Assembly (NCBI RefSeq): GCF_004795835.1
Contig: NZ_CP039249.1
Span: 988,501 to 1,052,500, forward strand
Source of the DNA: Sphingomonas sp. PAMC26645
GTDB lineage: Bacteria > Pseudomonadota > Alphaproteobacteria > Sphingomonadales > Sphingomonadaceae
Direction of reading: 5' to 3'
Length of the DNA stretch: 64,000 bases
This document shows, piece by piece, positions 17,341 to 26,834 of the stretch. How positions within the stretch are numbered: position 1 is the first letter of the stretch; every line of letters begins with the position of its first letter. The notes under the pieces are model-generated. The model saw only the letters and a program-made list of their open reading frames with translations. It was not told the origin of the DNA and ran no database searches. A program made the position numbers and the translations under genes.

Positions 17341-18471
17341 TCAACGCTTAGGCTTGGCGGCAAATGCTGCCTTGAGCCGCGCGATTGCTAGCGTGTTCGC
17401 ATCCTGCGCACCACGGACGACCATGCCCATTCCGAAGAATTCGTGCGTCACACCCGGGAAGGTGCGCTGCTCGACCTTGTCGCCCGCCGCGCGCATCGCC
17501 GCTGCGAGTGTCTCGCCGTCGGAGCGCAGCGGATCGATCTGCGCGTTGATGATCGTCGTTGGCGGCAGGCCGCGCAGGTTTGCCTTCACGAGGTTCAGCC
17601 GCGGGTCCTGCGCATCGGCAGGGGTGGTCTGGTAATAATAACCGAACCACTTCAGCATAGCGCCGTTCAGCGGCTTCGCATTCGCCGAATCCATCCGCGA
17701 CGGCAGCGTCATGCTGCTGTTCGCGATTGGGTAGACCGACACGATATGCAGCGGCGTGGTCAGGCGATTGTCGCGCGCGTAGATTGCCGTCGCGACCGCC
17801 AGGTTGCCGCCGGCGCTCTCGCCTGCGACCGCGATCTTGCGCGGATCGCCACCCCAGCTTGCCGCATTCTGCAGCGTCCAGCGATAGGCGGCTGCTGCGT
17901 CGTCATGCTGTGCCGGGAACTTGAATTCCGGTGCATGGCGATACTCGACCGACACGACGATCGCACCCAGCTGTTTGGCGAGCAAACGTGGTGCCGCGTC
18001 GTAGGTGTCGACCGTCGCGATCACCCAGCCACCGCCGTGATAATAGACGACGACCGGCAGGTTCTTGGCGTTGGCGAGCGATGCCGGCTTGTAGATCCGG
18101 GCGAACTGGTTCGCGTCGCTGCCATAGGCCACGTCGCGCGTCGTCACGGTCGCATCGGGCGTTGCCGACAGGCCATGCTTGATCATGACCTGCTTGGCGC
18201 CATCGGCTGCCGACGGCTGCATCCGCGCGACGGCTGGCGTGAGCGTCTCGATCGGCTTGCCACCGAGCGCGGCGAGCTGGTCGAGCACGACCTGCATGTC
18301 GGGCGCGGCCTTTGCCGGCTGGGTCGCGGTCGGTGCGGGCGGCGGCGGTGGTGGCGCATCGACCGACCGTGCGGATTGCGCGATCGCGCCGCTCGTCAGG
18401 GCAATACCTGATGTCGTGATCAAGGTCGCGGTGGCGAGCGCCATCAGCATGCGCGATGAACGGTTGGTCAT
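17341..18471 (-). CDS. exported alpha/beta hydrolase (HSL-type esterase)
   Basis: A 376-residue esterase of the hormone-sensitive-lipase group. The oxyanion motif is H145-G-G-G in YYHGGGWV and the nucleophile is S219 in AGESAGGN. The acid is D313 in IDPLRSDGE and the base is H343 in GVTHEFFG. The N-terminus is a signal peptide (about 1-31, ending GAIAQ), followed by a proline-rich stretch (DAPPPPPPAP), so it should act in the periplasm or outside the cell. The substrate is probably a short-chain ester. The neighbouring amidohydrolase is also exported, but the two genes are separated by 133 bases and no shared pathway is evident. Confidence 0.88.
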   Translation of the reverse strand: MTNRSSRMLMALATATLITTSGIALTSGAIAQSARSVDAPPPPPPAPTATQPAKAAPDMQVVLDQLAALGGKPIETLTPAVARMQPSAADGAKQVMIKHGLSATPDATVTTRDVAYGSDANQFARIYKPASLANAKNLPVVVYYHGGGWVIATVDTYDAAPRLLAKQLGAIVVSVEYRHAPEFKFPAQHDDAAAAYRWTLQNAASWGGDPRKIAVAGESAGGNLAVATAIYARDNRLTTPLHIVSVYPIANSSMTLPSRMDSANAKPLNGAMLKWFGYYYQTTPADAQDPRLNLVKANLRGLPPTTIINAQIDPLRSDGETLAAAMRAAGDKVEQRTFPGVTHEFFGMGMVVRGAQDANTLAIARLKAAFAAKPKR

Positions 18472-18604
18472 GCGGTATGGTATCCTGTTTCGAGTGCCCC
18501 CACTCGCCGCTTAGAACCGCGTGATCGGGTTTCCGTTCCCGCAGGCTCGCGTAACCAACGCTTTTCACACGTGTTTCTGGCCGCCGAAGCGACTCTTCGA
18601 CGTA

Positions 18605-19951
18605 TCAGAATGGCGCAGCGCGTCCTACGACCCAAGTCTCGACGACTCTATCGACGTCGGCGATCAAGCGGGATGGATCGCCATCGACGACCAGCAAATC
18701 GGCACGCGTTCCGGCCACGATAACGCCGCGATCGCGCAATCCGAGCAGGTCCGCACCCGCAGCCGTGGCAACCTGCACGGCCTGCGCCGGAGTTAGTCCA
18801 GACTCGACCATCAGCGCCAGCTCGCGGTGTTCGGCGATGCCCGGCACGCGCACCGCGCTCGCACCACTGTCCGTGCCGAACCCGATCTTCACGCCGGCGT
18901 CGTACAGCATCTTTAGGTTGCGCAGGTTCATCGCCAGCGATTTCCGCGCATCGGCCGTCTTCGGATCGGCCAGTATCTTGGCACGCCACGCCGGATCGTC
19001 GACCTGTTGCGCGAGGGCAGGCGACAGCGCCGCGCGGGCGAACGGCGTCTGCGTCCACGGCGCGCGATCGGCCCAGGCGAACGTCGCTTCGTCGAGTTGC
19101 AGCGTCGGGATGTACCAGATGCCCTTCGCCTTCAGCGTCGCGACGAACGCAGGGGGCACCGGCGTGTCGCGGATACCGTGCGCAATAATGTCCGCACCCG
19201 CCGCGACGATCGCCTCCGCATCGGCGAGATCGTGGATATGCGCCGCCACGCGCAGCCCGCGCGCGTGCGCCTCGGCGATCACCGCGCGGTAGACGGCAGG
19301 GCTCATCTTGACCGGCACGCTGCCGCCGAAATCGTCGAGCCACAACTTTACGAGGTCAGTCTTCTCCGCGGCCATCATCGCCACCGCCTTGCGGGCTTCT
19401 TCCGGCGTCGAGGGCCGGAACAACTGGTCGGGCCCGACCTTGAGCATCGCCTGCGGTGGCGCGCCATTGGGGACGCCGATCCCCTGCATCACGCCGAACA
19501 GGTCCGCGCCTTCGATCCGCCCGGCATGCGCGTCGGCGCGTATCCCGACGAACGCCGGACCGTTGTTGCCGAGCGCCGTCACCGTCGTCACGCCGTAGCG
19601 GCGATACTGGGCGAGCTGCGCGACGATGTTGGCGCGCGTGTAGTTCTTCGCGCCCGTCTCGGTGCCGCTCACTTGGCCGACGTGGCTGTGGTCCGAGACG
19701 AGGCCGGGCAACACGGTGCGCCCTCGATAGTCGCGCCGTTCTGCGCCCGGCGGAACCGCGACCTTTCCCGCCGCGACGATCCGTCCGTTCGCGATCACGA
19801 TGGTTGCGTCGTCCACCGGTGCGCCGCCGCGGCCGTCGATCAACCGCACACCGGTCAGCGCGATCGTCTGCGCGGTGGCTGATCCGGCGGTGAGCGCGGA
19901 CGCAGCGAGGGCGATCGTGCAGAGACGAGCGGAGATTTTGGTTCGGCGCAC
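18605..19951 (-). CDS. exported amidohydrolase family protein
   Basis: A 448-residue metal-dependent hydrolase of the imidazolonepropionase/prolidase-like amidohydrolase group. Metal and catalytic motifs are the HSH of VSDHSHVG, K in LVKLWLDD, H in RVAAHIHD, the IIAHGIRD segment and D in GFGTDSGA. I chose the GTG at 19951, preceded by GAGAAGGA, because it begins a good signal peptide (VRRTKISARL through AGSATA); the longer frame from 20032 has an unlikely hydrophilic lead. It should act in the periplasm on an amide, lactone or peptide-like substrate that cannot be specified. Confidence 0.85.
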   Translation of the reverse strand: MRRTKISARLCTIALAASALTAGSATAQTIALTGVRLIDGRGGAPVDDATIVIANGRIVAAGKVAVPPGAERRDYRGRTVLPGLVSDHSHVGQVSGTETGAKNYTRANIVAQLAQYRRYGVTTVTALGNNGPAFVGIRADAHAGRIEGADLFGVMQGIGVPNGAPPQAMLKVGPDQLFRPSTPEEARKAVAMMAAEKTDLVKLWLDDFGGSVPVKMSPAVYRAVIAEAHARGLRVAAHIHDLADAEAIVAAGADIIAHGIRDTPVPPAFVATLKAKGIWYIPTLQLDEATFAWADRAPWTQTPFARAALSPALAQQVDDPAWRAKILADPKTADARKSLAMNLRNLKMLYDAGVKIGFGTDSGASAVRVPGIAEHRELALMVESGLTPAQAVQVATAAGADLLGLRDRGVIVAGTRADLLVVDGDPSRLIADVDRVVETWVVGRAAPF

Positions 19952-20036
19952 GATGATGTCCTTCTCGGGAGGATGCGCCGGCGGGACGCTATCCCCCTGA
20001 AACGTCAGTGGATCGCGCCCGTTCCGATCCATGATG

Positions 20037-20342
20037 TCAGCGTCGTGGGCGTACGGCCTTCAGCGCGATCCGGACCGGCTGCATCGTCTCGACTGGCTTG
20101 AACGACAGCAGCATCACCAGTGCGACGCCAGCGATCGACGCAGCGCCCAGGAACCGCACGAACCGCTCGCCGGTCAGCGGCGCGCCACAGTGGAACAGCG
20201 CCACCGCGAGCACGAGCGCCGCGACAATGCGCAGTGCGCGGATCGCGGACGGCGCAACGATCCCGAGGTCCCGCCGGTACTTGAACGCGGTCGCCGCGAG
20301 CAGCAGCCAGCCGAAGAAGCACAACATCGTGGCTTCAAGCAT
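20037..20342 (-). CDS. DUF3325 family membrane protein
   Basis: A 101-residue inner-membrane protein with about three hydrophobic segments, matching the DUF3325 family that accompanies TonB-dependent siderophore receptors. It begins MLEATMLCFFGWLLLAATAF and overlaps the end of the PepSY gene by eight bases; GGAGACC upstream supports the start. Its exact role is unknown, but conserved association implies a part in iron-siderophore handling at the inner membrane. Confidence 0.75.
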   Translation of the reverse strand: MLEATMLCFFGWLLLAATAFKYRRDLGIVAPSAIRALRIVAALVLAVALFHCGAPLTGERFVRFLGAASIAGVALVMLLSFKPVETMQPVRIALKAVRPRR

Positions 20343-21894
20343 GAACGGTCTCCGAAAGTGTTTTGCGGATCTTTGCGGCGGGTTTGCTTCGGGCCGAGCG
20401 CCATGCGCCGAGTGCGAGGAGGGCGGCGACCGCGAGCATGGCGACGTCGAATGCTGCGAACAGCGTGTCGCCGGACAGCACCGATCCGGGCAGCCCGCGC
20501 GAGGTGGTGAGCGTATCGGCCACCGGGATCGCCGCGAACGCGAGGGCGCCGATCGCGAACCCCTCGGTCCACGCGCGGCGCGCCGGCCGTAGCAACTGGA
20601 GGACCGCAACGCCGCCCCATACCCAGAACATCGTTGCGACTTCGGCATCGGCGCGGTTCGTGGCGTGGGCCGGGATCACGCGGTTGGCGAGCAGATAGGC
20701 GGCCATCCCGATCGGCAGGCCGGCGATGACGCCGATGTTCAGGCGCTCGACCAGCTTCAGTCCTAAGAACGGCGTCGCCCCCGGCTTGCGACGCTTGGCG
20801 GTCCACAGCAGCAGCCCGGTGCCGACCATCGCCGCGCCGGTCAGCCCCAGCACGAAATACGCCCAGCGCAACGCAGGGCCCGCGAACTGCGCGACGTGCA
20901 GCCCGAGCATCACGCCTGCGGTGGCGAGCGCGGGCCCGACATCGGCAGCACCCTCCAGGAACCGTCCGTCGCTGCCGGCATAAGTGACCGACGGCCCGCG
21001 TCCGTTGAGCGATGCGCTCGAATGGCGGTACAGCGTGACCGTGCTCGCGGCGTCGTTCGGGTTGCGCACCACGACAGTGGCGACGGACGCACCGAAACGC
21101 CGCTCCGCGTCGGCGACGAGCGGGCCAATCGCGACCAGCGGAGCCGGCGTACCCGTTGCGTCGCGCTCGGTCGGCGTGCCGAACGCGGCTTGCGCGAAAT
21201 CGGCGGGCTTCGCGTAGTTCGCGACGACCGGCCACGGCATGTACATCGCCACCAGCGTGATCAGCCCGGTATAGGTGATCATCGCGTGATAGGGCAGCGC
21301 CAGCACCGCGGACACATTGTGCGCGTCGAGCCAGCTACGCTGCCCCTTGTTCCAGCGCAGCGTGAAGAAGTCGGCGAAGATGCGCTTGTGCGTGATCACG
21401 CCCGACACGATCGCGCCGAGCATGAACATCGCGCACAACCCGGCCAGCCAGCGTCCCCAGGGATGCGGCAATTGCAGCTGGAAATGGAAGCGATAAAAAT
21501 GCTCGCCGCCGCGGGTCTCGCGTGCGTGCACGTCGTCACCGGCCGCGGGATCGAGCACGATTTCCGGCGCGCGACGCTTGGCGGCCTTGGGGTCCGGCTT
21601 GCGCTGTTCGAAGATCCGCGTGACCGTAGTCCGCGCATCGGGGAGATAGATATACCATTGGATGTCGTCCGCGCCGACGCGCTGCAGATGCGTGACCGCA
21701 GTCTGCGCGGCGTGTGCGGTCGAGACGGGCGTCGCGTGGAATTCCGGCTGCATCCACTGCGTGATCTCGGGCCGGAAATAGCTCGCGGTGCCGGTCAGGA
21801 ACATCGCGAACAGTATCCATCCCGCCAGCAACCCGAGCCAGCCGTGGATCCACGCCATGCTCTGGCGCAACGTGGTTCCGACCGCCGAGGTCAT
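20335..21894 (-). CDS. PepSY-associated transmembrane protein, iron uptake
   Basis: A 519-residue inner-membrane protein of the PepSY-TM family, proposed in several bacteria to reduce ferric siderophores taken into the periplasm. The N-terminal helix SMAWIHGWLGLLAGWILFAM with a conserved HGW is typical. A periplasmic PepSY-like region follows, then RFHFQLQLPHPWGRWL, DAHNVSAVLALPYHAMITYTG with conserved histidines, and further helices near the C-terminus (for example WAYFVLGLTGAAMVGTGLLL). Its ATG overlaps the DUF3649 stop by four bases, and its end overlaps DUF3325. The operon is divergent from a siderophore receptor. Confidence 0.85.
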   Translation of the reverse strand: MTSAVGTTLRQSMAWIHGWLGLLAGWILFAMFLTGTASYFRPEITQWMQPEFHATPVSTAHAAQTAVTHLQRVGADDIQWYIYLPDARTTVTRIFEQRKPDPKAAKRRAPEIVLDPAAGDDVHARETRGGEHFYRFHFQLQLPHPWGRWLAGLCAMFMLGAIVSGVITHKRIFADFFTLRWNKGQRSWLDAHNVSAVLALPYHAMITYTGLITLVAMYMPWPVVANYAKPADFAQAAFGTPTERDATGTPAPLVAIGPLVADAERRFGASVATVVVRNPNDAASTVTLYRHSSASLNGRGPSVTYAGSDGRFLEGAADVGPALATAGVMLGLHVAQFAGPALRWAYFVLGLTGAAMVGTGLLLWTAKRRKPGATPFLGLKLVERLNIGVIAGLPIGMAAYLLANRVIPAHATNRADAEVATMFWVWGGVAVLQLLRPARRAWTEGFAIGALAFAAIPVADTLTTSRGLPGSVLSGDTLFAAFDVAMLAVAALLALGAWRSARSKPAAKIRKTLSETVHA

Positions 21895-22220
21895 GGACGA
21901 ACGCCGAGCAGCCAGAGCAATCCGCCGCCGACGATCACAATACTCCACACTGCGGCCGCTACTCGCAAAAGCCGGTGTTCGTGGAAGCACCATAAGCCGA
22001 TGCCGGCATAGATCGGGAACGACAGGATCATGCCCCAGCTCGTCGCTTCGACGCGCGCGATGGGCAGCAGACGGGCAATCAACGTCGCCAGCACGGCCGC
22101 CGCGACATAGCCGCCGACCAGTGCCGTCACGCTCCGGAACGTCATGCTCCAGACGAGCGGACGCACTTTTCGACCCGACGAAAAAGGGCCGGCTTTCAGG
22201 ATCCGGCCGTGCATGAACAT
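21891..22220 (-). CDS. DUF3649-like membrane protein
   Basis: A roughly 109-residue inner-membrane protein with three hydrophobic segments (VTALVGGYVAAAVLATLIARL, WGMILSFPIYAGIGLWCF, VAAAVWSIVIVGGGLLWLLG). It resembles DUF3649 proteins found in the same operons with PepSY-TM and DUF3325 genes. It is first in the operon. The start is uncertain: I use the first ATG (22220), with AAGGA 11 bases upstream; ATG at 22214 or 22145 is also possible. Confidence 0.7.
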   Translation of the reverse strand: MFMHGRILKAGPFSSGRKVRPLVWSMTFRSVTALVGGYVAAAVLATLIARLLPIARVEATSWGMILSFPIYAGIGLWCFHEHRLLRVAAAVWSIVIVGGGLLWLLGVRP

Positions 22221-22267
22221 TTCGTCATTTTTCCTTGCCGCGCTTCCAAACCGCCTTTAGCGGGCTT

Positions 22268-22282
22268 TGCGAGTCATTATCA
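22268..22282. promoter_or_regulatory. Fur-box-like site
   Basis: TGCGAGTCATTATCA matches the 7-1-7 Fur motif TGATAAT-N-ATTATCA. The right half is perfect and the left half matches 4 of 7 positions. It lies in the shared promoter region between the siderophore receptor and the DUF3649 operon, so iron repression of both is likely. Confidence 0.55.
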
Positions 22283-22303
22283 ATATCAAAGTGGGTATCG
22301 CTT

Positions 22304-24598
22304 ATGCGGGGACGTTTCATGGTCGGGATGCTGTTGGGAACAGCGTTGGGCAGCATCGCGGCGCCGGCATTCGCGGCCGAGCATGTGCCTGCCCCGGCAG
22401 TCGTTGACGCGGTCGACCCCGCGCCGACGGACGATGACATCCAGACCCGCAAGGACGAGATCGTCGTCAACGGCGAGCGTATCCGCAAGACCGGCAGCAC
22501 CGGCACCAAGACTGAGACGCCGCTGATCCGCACGCCGCAGGTCATCACCAGCATCGACGAGAAGGAACTGACGCTCCGCAACGCGCTGTCGATCAACCAG
22601 GCGCTCGGCTATGTCGCAGGTGTCTCGCCCAACCAGCGCGGCAACGTCGCTACCCGCTACGATCAGCTCTACGTCCGCGGGTTCGCCCCCGGCCAGTATA
22701 TGGATGGGATGCGACTGCTAGGCGGCGTCTATTCCACGCCGCAGATCGACTTCCACCTCGTCGAGCGCGTCGACGTGATCAAGGGGCCCGCCTCGGTGCT
22801 CTATGGCAATTCGACGCCAGGCGGACTGGTCAACCTCTCCAGCAAGGTCCCCTATGCGGAGTCCGGTGGGCGGATCGAACTTGCGGGCGGTAATTTCGAC
22901 CTGTTGCGATCGGCCATCGACGTGAACCAGCCGCTCGACAAGGATCACAAATGGCTGTTCCGCGTCATCGCCGGCGCGGAACGGTCCGACGGGTTCGTCG
23001 CGATGACCGGCAACCGGCGCTATTACGCGCGGCCGATGCTGACTTTCGCGCCGGACGAGGCGACGAGCGTGACGTTGATCCTCAACTACCAGCGCGATCC
23101 GGAATCTGCGTCGTACAGCGGCGTGCCGGTCTACGGCTCCGCGCTGGCCAACCCGCTCGGCCAGTTCGCGACCGACTTCAACGTGAGCGAGCCAGCGTAC
23201 GAGGCATTCGATCGCAAGCAGAAATCGGCCACGCTGCTGTTCCGCCACGACTTCAACGACAAGCTGAGCTGGGTGACCAGCGCGCGCTACCTCAACGTCG
23301 ACCTCCATTATCGCCAGATCTACCTCTCGGCGTTCGCGACGACCGGTACGGGCGCCAATCGCAACACCGATTTCTCGACGATCGTGCGCGGCGGCGGCGG
23401 GTCGGACGAATCGTTCCGGACGATCACAATCGACAACCACGCGACCGCCAAGTTCGCGACCGGACCGTTGCAGCACACGCTGCTCGCGGGCGTCGACTGG
23501 CAGAACAACCAGGGTAACAACGACCAGCAGTTCAACACCGGCGTCACGACCAATCCGGCGACCAGCATCCCGAACCTGAACCTGTTCGCGCCCGTCTATG
23601 GCGGCGTGCAGCCGAGCTTCCCGCTCACCCAGACGCGCAGCTTCCGCAAGATCGACCAGGTCGGCGCCTATGTTCAGGACCAGATCGCGATCGGCGGGCT
23701 GCAACTGATCGCGAGCGGCCGCTACGACTGGTACGACCAGACGACGGTGAACCGCAACGCCGCGGCAGGGGCGGCGAGCGGCGTGACGCGGCTCCACCAG
23801 ACCGCGTTCACCGGACGCCTCGGCGTGCTGTACGAGACCAAGTTCGGCCTCGCGCCGTTCGTCAGCTATTCGGAAAGCTTCGAGCCGCAGACCGGCACCG
23901 GCTTCGACGGCGCATCGTTCGTGCCGGTCACCGGGCGCCAGTACGAGGCCGGACTGAAATACCAGCCACGCGGCACCAACGCACTGTTCACGCTGTCCGC
24001 GTTCGACCTGCGCCGCCAGAACGTGCCGACGACCGATCCGGACAACCCTAATTTCTCGATTCAGATCGGCGAGGTCGCGGTGCGGGGCATCGAACTCGAC
24101 GGACGGGGCGAGATCACGCCGGGCCTGACCGTCACGGTCGCCGGCACTTATACCGTCCCCGAAGTCACGCGAGGTACGCCGGTCGTCGGCACCGGCGACC
24201 AGCTGAGCGGCGTCACCGGCACCAAGCCGCTCGGCATATCCAAGTGGAGCGCGTCGAGCTTCGTCAACTACGACCTGTCACGTACCGGCGGCGGCGCGCT
24301 GTCCGGCTTCAATATCGGCGGCGGCGTGCGATATGTCGGCAAGTCCGACGGCACCGCGACCCGCGTGGAGGCGAACCAGACGCTCACCACGCGGTTCCAG
24401 TCACCGGGCTATGTGCTGGTCGATGCGGTGCTCGGCTACGATCTCGGCAAGTTCGACGAGTCGCTCAAGGGCCTGAGCCTGACCGCGAACGTCGCCAACC
24501 TGTTCGACAAGCGCCACATCGCCAGCTGCTTCTTCGTCAACAGCTGTTACTTCGGCGCCTCGCGCACCGTCGTCGGATCGCTCCGCTTCAACTGGTGA
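22304..24598 (+). CDS. TonB-dependent siderophore receptor
   Basis: A 764-residue outer-membrane receptor of the ferrichrome/pyoverdine type that imports ferric siderophores using TonB energy. The order is: signal peptide (to about 24, ending PAFAAE); a TonB-box-like DEIVVNGERI; a plug domain (TPQVITSIDEKELTLRNA, QLYVRGFAPGQYMDGMRL, VERVDVIKGPASVLYGN, PGGLVNLSSK); then a 22-strand barrel ending in aromatic FNW (VGSLRFNW). There is no N-terminal STN signalling domain. ATG 22304 gives a signal peptide with basic residues; ATG 22319 has the better ribosome-binding site (GGGGA), so the start is open. Its stop codon abuts the stop of the phytochrome gene with no bases between them. Confidence 0.93.
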   Translation: MRGRFMVGMLLGTALGSIAAPAFAAEHVPAPAVVDAVDPAPTDDDIQTRKDEIVVNGERIRKTGSTGTKTETPLIRTPQVITSIDEKELTLRNALSINQALGYVAGVSPNQRGNVATRYDQLYVRGFAPGQYMDGMRLLGGVYSTPQIDFHLVERVDVIKGPASVLYGNSTPGGLVNLSSKVPYAESGGRIELAGGNFDLLRSAIDVNQPLDKDHKWLFRVIAGAERSDGFVAMTGNRRYYARPMLTFAPDEATSVTLILNYQRDPESASYSGVPVYGSALANPLGQFATDFNVSEPAYEAFDRKQKSATLLFRHDFNDKLSWVTSARYLNVDLHYRQIYLSAFATTGTGANRNTDFSTIVRGGGGSDESFRTITIDNHATAKFATGPLQHTLLAGVDWQNNQGNNDQQFNTGVTTNPATSIPNLNLFAPVYGGVQPSFPLTQTRSFRKIDQVGAYVQDQIAIGGLQLIASGRYDWYDQTTVNRNAAAGAASGVTRLHQTAFTGRLGVLYETKFGLAPFVSYSESFEPQTGTGFDGASFVPVTGRQYEAGLKYQPRGTNALFTLSAFDLRRQNVPTTDPDNPNFSIQIGEVAVRGIELDGRGEITPGLTVTVAGTYTVPEVTRGTPVVGTGDQLSGVTGTKPLGISKWSASSFVNYDLSRTGGGALSGFNIGGGVRYVGKSDGTATRVEANQTLTTRFQSPGYVLVDAVLGYDLGKFDESLKGLSLTANVANLFDKRHIASCFFVNSCYFGASRTVVGSLRFNW

Positions 24599-26755
24599 TC
24601 AGCGGACGTCGTCGACCGGCGCTGTCAGGATCACGCGCAAGCCGGGCATGTTGTCGTCCTGCTCGATCGTGCCCGACAGCCCGGCGACGATGGCGTTCAT
24701 CATCCGGCTGCCGAAGCCGATCCGCGTGCCCGACTTGCCGACGCCCTGGTCCGCGACGATCAGACGCAGCCGGTTGCGATGCTGTTCGAGAATGATGTGG
24801 ATCGGGCCGGCATCGCCGCGATAGGCGTATTTGCTCGCGTTGATGACGAGTTCGGTCAGCACCAGCCCGATGTTCACCGCGCGATCGGTGGCGACCAGCA
24901 CGGGAGCGAGATCGAGCGTCATCTGCGCCGCCCAGTCCTCGCCGAGCGAGGTCTGCATGTCGCCCGCGAGTTCCTCGATATAGCGCGACAGGTCGACCGA
25001 CTCGACCTGGTCGTCGCGGTACAGCCGGCGATGCACGAGAGCGACCGCGGCGAGCCTAGCCTGCGCCTCGGCAAGATGCTCCTTCACCTTCGCGTCGTCG
25101 GACGACTTCGCCTGAAGAGACAGGAATGCCGCGACCAGTTGCAGGCTGTTCTGCACGCGGTGATTGACCTCCTTCATCAGGACGTCCTTCTGCGCGATCA
25201 ACGCATCCTTGTCGGCGAGCGTCCGTTGCAGGTCGGCGTTGAGCAGGCGCAGGCGCTGGTTGATATGCGCGTCGTGGAACGCGCGGCGCAGGCGGTGCGC
25301 CGCCTCGATCTCCTCCCGCGTCCAGCGCCGCGATCGACCGCTGACGGCCTGTGTCCACGATTCGAACGACGTGCGCGGGGTCAGCACGGCGTTGGGATCG
25401 ACCGACACCGCCTTGTGCGGATTACCGGCCCATTCGACCTCTTCGATCTGCTCGGCACGGAACCACAACAGCACCGCTCCCTCGTCGACCAGCGGCAGCG
25501 CGAGCAAGCCGCTCGCCTGCGCACGGTAAGCTTCGGCGCGGGGCAACAGTGCCGACAGTTCATGCGTCGTGAACGGCTCGATCACGCCCCTCGTGCGAGC
25601 CCATGCGGCGAGATCGAGAATGTCATCCTTGCCGGGACACGGCCCATCGGTATCGACGATCGTGCCCTCGACATAGGCGAAGCCGTCGCCATCGAGCATC
25701 CGCCGGAGATCGTCGCGCAAAGCGGCGACGATGCTGCGCGGCGCCGGTTCGGTCGCGAGCTTGGGGATGACCGCATCCTCCGCCGCGCGCAGCCGCAGCC
25801 GTTCGCGGTACGTCTCCGCCTCTTCCTTCGCCCGGATCTGGCGCGCGAGCCCACTGGCCAGAGTCGCCGACGCCGCACGGATGTCAGGAGTCAGGCCCCG
25901 CGGCGTCCCGTGATGGCAGGCGATCAGGCCCCAGAGCAGCCCGTCCTTGACGATCGAGATCGACGCCGACGCTGCCACGCCCATGTTGGCGAGATAGCGC
26001 AGATGGATCGGCGACACGCTGCGCAACGCGACGTCGCTCAGGTCGAGCGTCTCGAAACCGGCCGGGCGGAGCACTGCGGGCACGTAATCGATCGTCGGAA
26101 TCGTCCGCGTCCGGTTGCGCACGTACAGCGCGCGCGCCTGTTTCGGGATGTCCGACGCGGGGAAATGGTGGTTGAGAAAGGTGCCGAGCCCCGTCGCCTT
26201 GTCCTCGGCCATCACGCGGCCCGCCTCGTCGTCGAGGAAGCGATAGACCATGACGCGGTCGAAACCGGTCAATTGGCGAAACGCGGTCGCGGCGCGCTCG
26301 CACAACGCCTGGAGGTTGCTCGCGCGCTCGAACGTCATCGCCATCGCGTTGAGCCGACCGAGCATGCCGGCCGCAGTGACCGGCTCACCTTCGACGGGTT
26401 CGAGTTCGACCAGCACGTGTTCAGCGGTGCGGTGGAGGGTGATATCGAACCGCTCGGTCGGGCCCGCTACCGGCAGTCCGGCAAGCGCGACGCCGGCGAC
26501 CGTGTCGTTGGCCGTGAGTGTCGCACCGATGTCCTGCGCCAACAGCGCCGACAGGTCGCTGCCGAGCCAGTCGGGAGTCAGGCGAGACTCGAGATCGCCC
26601 GCGCCCGCGACGACGGTCAGGCTGGTCGCATCGGCGACGAGCAGCAGGCCATGCGGCTGGATCGCACCGGGGATGTGGATCGGCTCGCGGTCGCACGCAT
26701 TGAGGTCCAGCCCCACGCCATCGGTGGAACCGGCAATATCGCTCGACGCGTTCAT
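24599..26755 (-). CDS. bacteriophytochrome with HisKA_2-type kinase
   Basis: A 718-residue red/far-red photoreceptor kinase. The biliverdin-binding cysteine is C21 in LNACDREPIHIPGAIQPHG. PAS and GAF domains follow, with the chromophore-pocket PASDIPKQAR and IACHHGTPRGL. The PHY domain shows the tongue motif PRTSFESWTQ. The kinase is of the HisKA_2/HWE kind: the phospho-acceptor is H532 in MKEVNHRVQNSLQL and the N-box is TELVINASKYAY. No receiver domain is fused and no response regulator gene adjoins, so the partner must be elsewhere. No heme-oxygenase gene for biliverdin is nearby either. Confidence 0.93.
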   Translation of the reverse strand: MNASSDIAGSTDGVGLDLNACDREPIHIPGAIQPHGLLLVADATSLTVVAGAGDLESRLTPDWLGSDLSALLAQDIGATLTANDTVAGVALAGLPVAGPTERFDITLHRTAEHVLVELEPVEGEPVTAAGMLGRLNAMAMTFERASNLQALCERAATAFRQLTGFDRVMVYRFLDDEAGRVMAEDKATGLGTFLNHHFPASDIPKQARALYVRNRTRTIPTIDYVPAVLRPAGFETLDLSDVALRSVSPIHLRYLANMGVAASASISIVKDGLLWGLIACHHGTPRGLTPDIRAASATLASGLARQIRAKEEAETYRERLRLRAAEDAVIPKLATEPAPRSIVAALRDDLRRMLDGDGFAYVEGTIVDTDGPCPGKDDILDLAAWARTRGVIEPFTTHELSALLPRAEAYRAQASGLLALPLVDEGAVLLWFRAEQIEEVEWAGNPHKAVSVDPNAVLTPRTSFESWTQAVSGRSRRWTREEIEAAHRLRRAFHDAHINQRLRLLNADLQRTLADKDALIAQKDVLMKEVNHRVQNSLQLVAAFLSLQAKSSDDAKVKEHLAEAQARLAAVALVHRRLYRDDQVESVDLSRYIEELAGDMQTSLGEDWAAQMTLDLAPVLVATDRAVNIGLVLTELVINASKYAYRGDAGPIHIILEQHRNRLRLIVADQGVGKSGTRIGFGSRMMNAIVAGLSGTIEQDDNMPGLRVILTAPVDDVR

Positions 26756-26834
26756 CTACCCGAAACTCTCCTATCGAGCCTCGATCATGCAGCCCCCAGC
26801 GGAACAAAGCAAATACCCGCAGCGGGTTACGATA

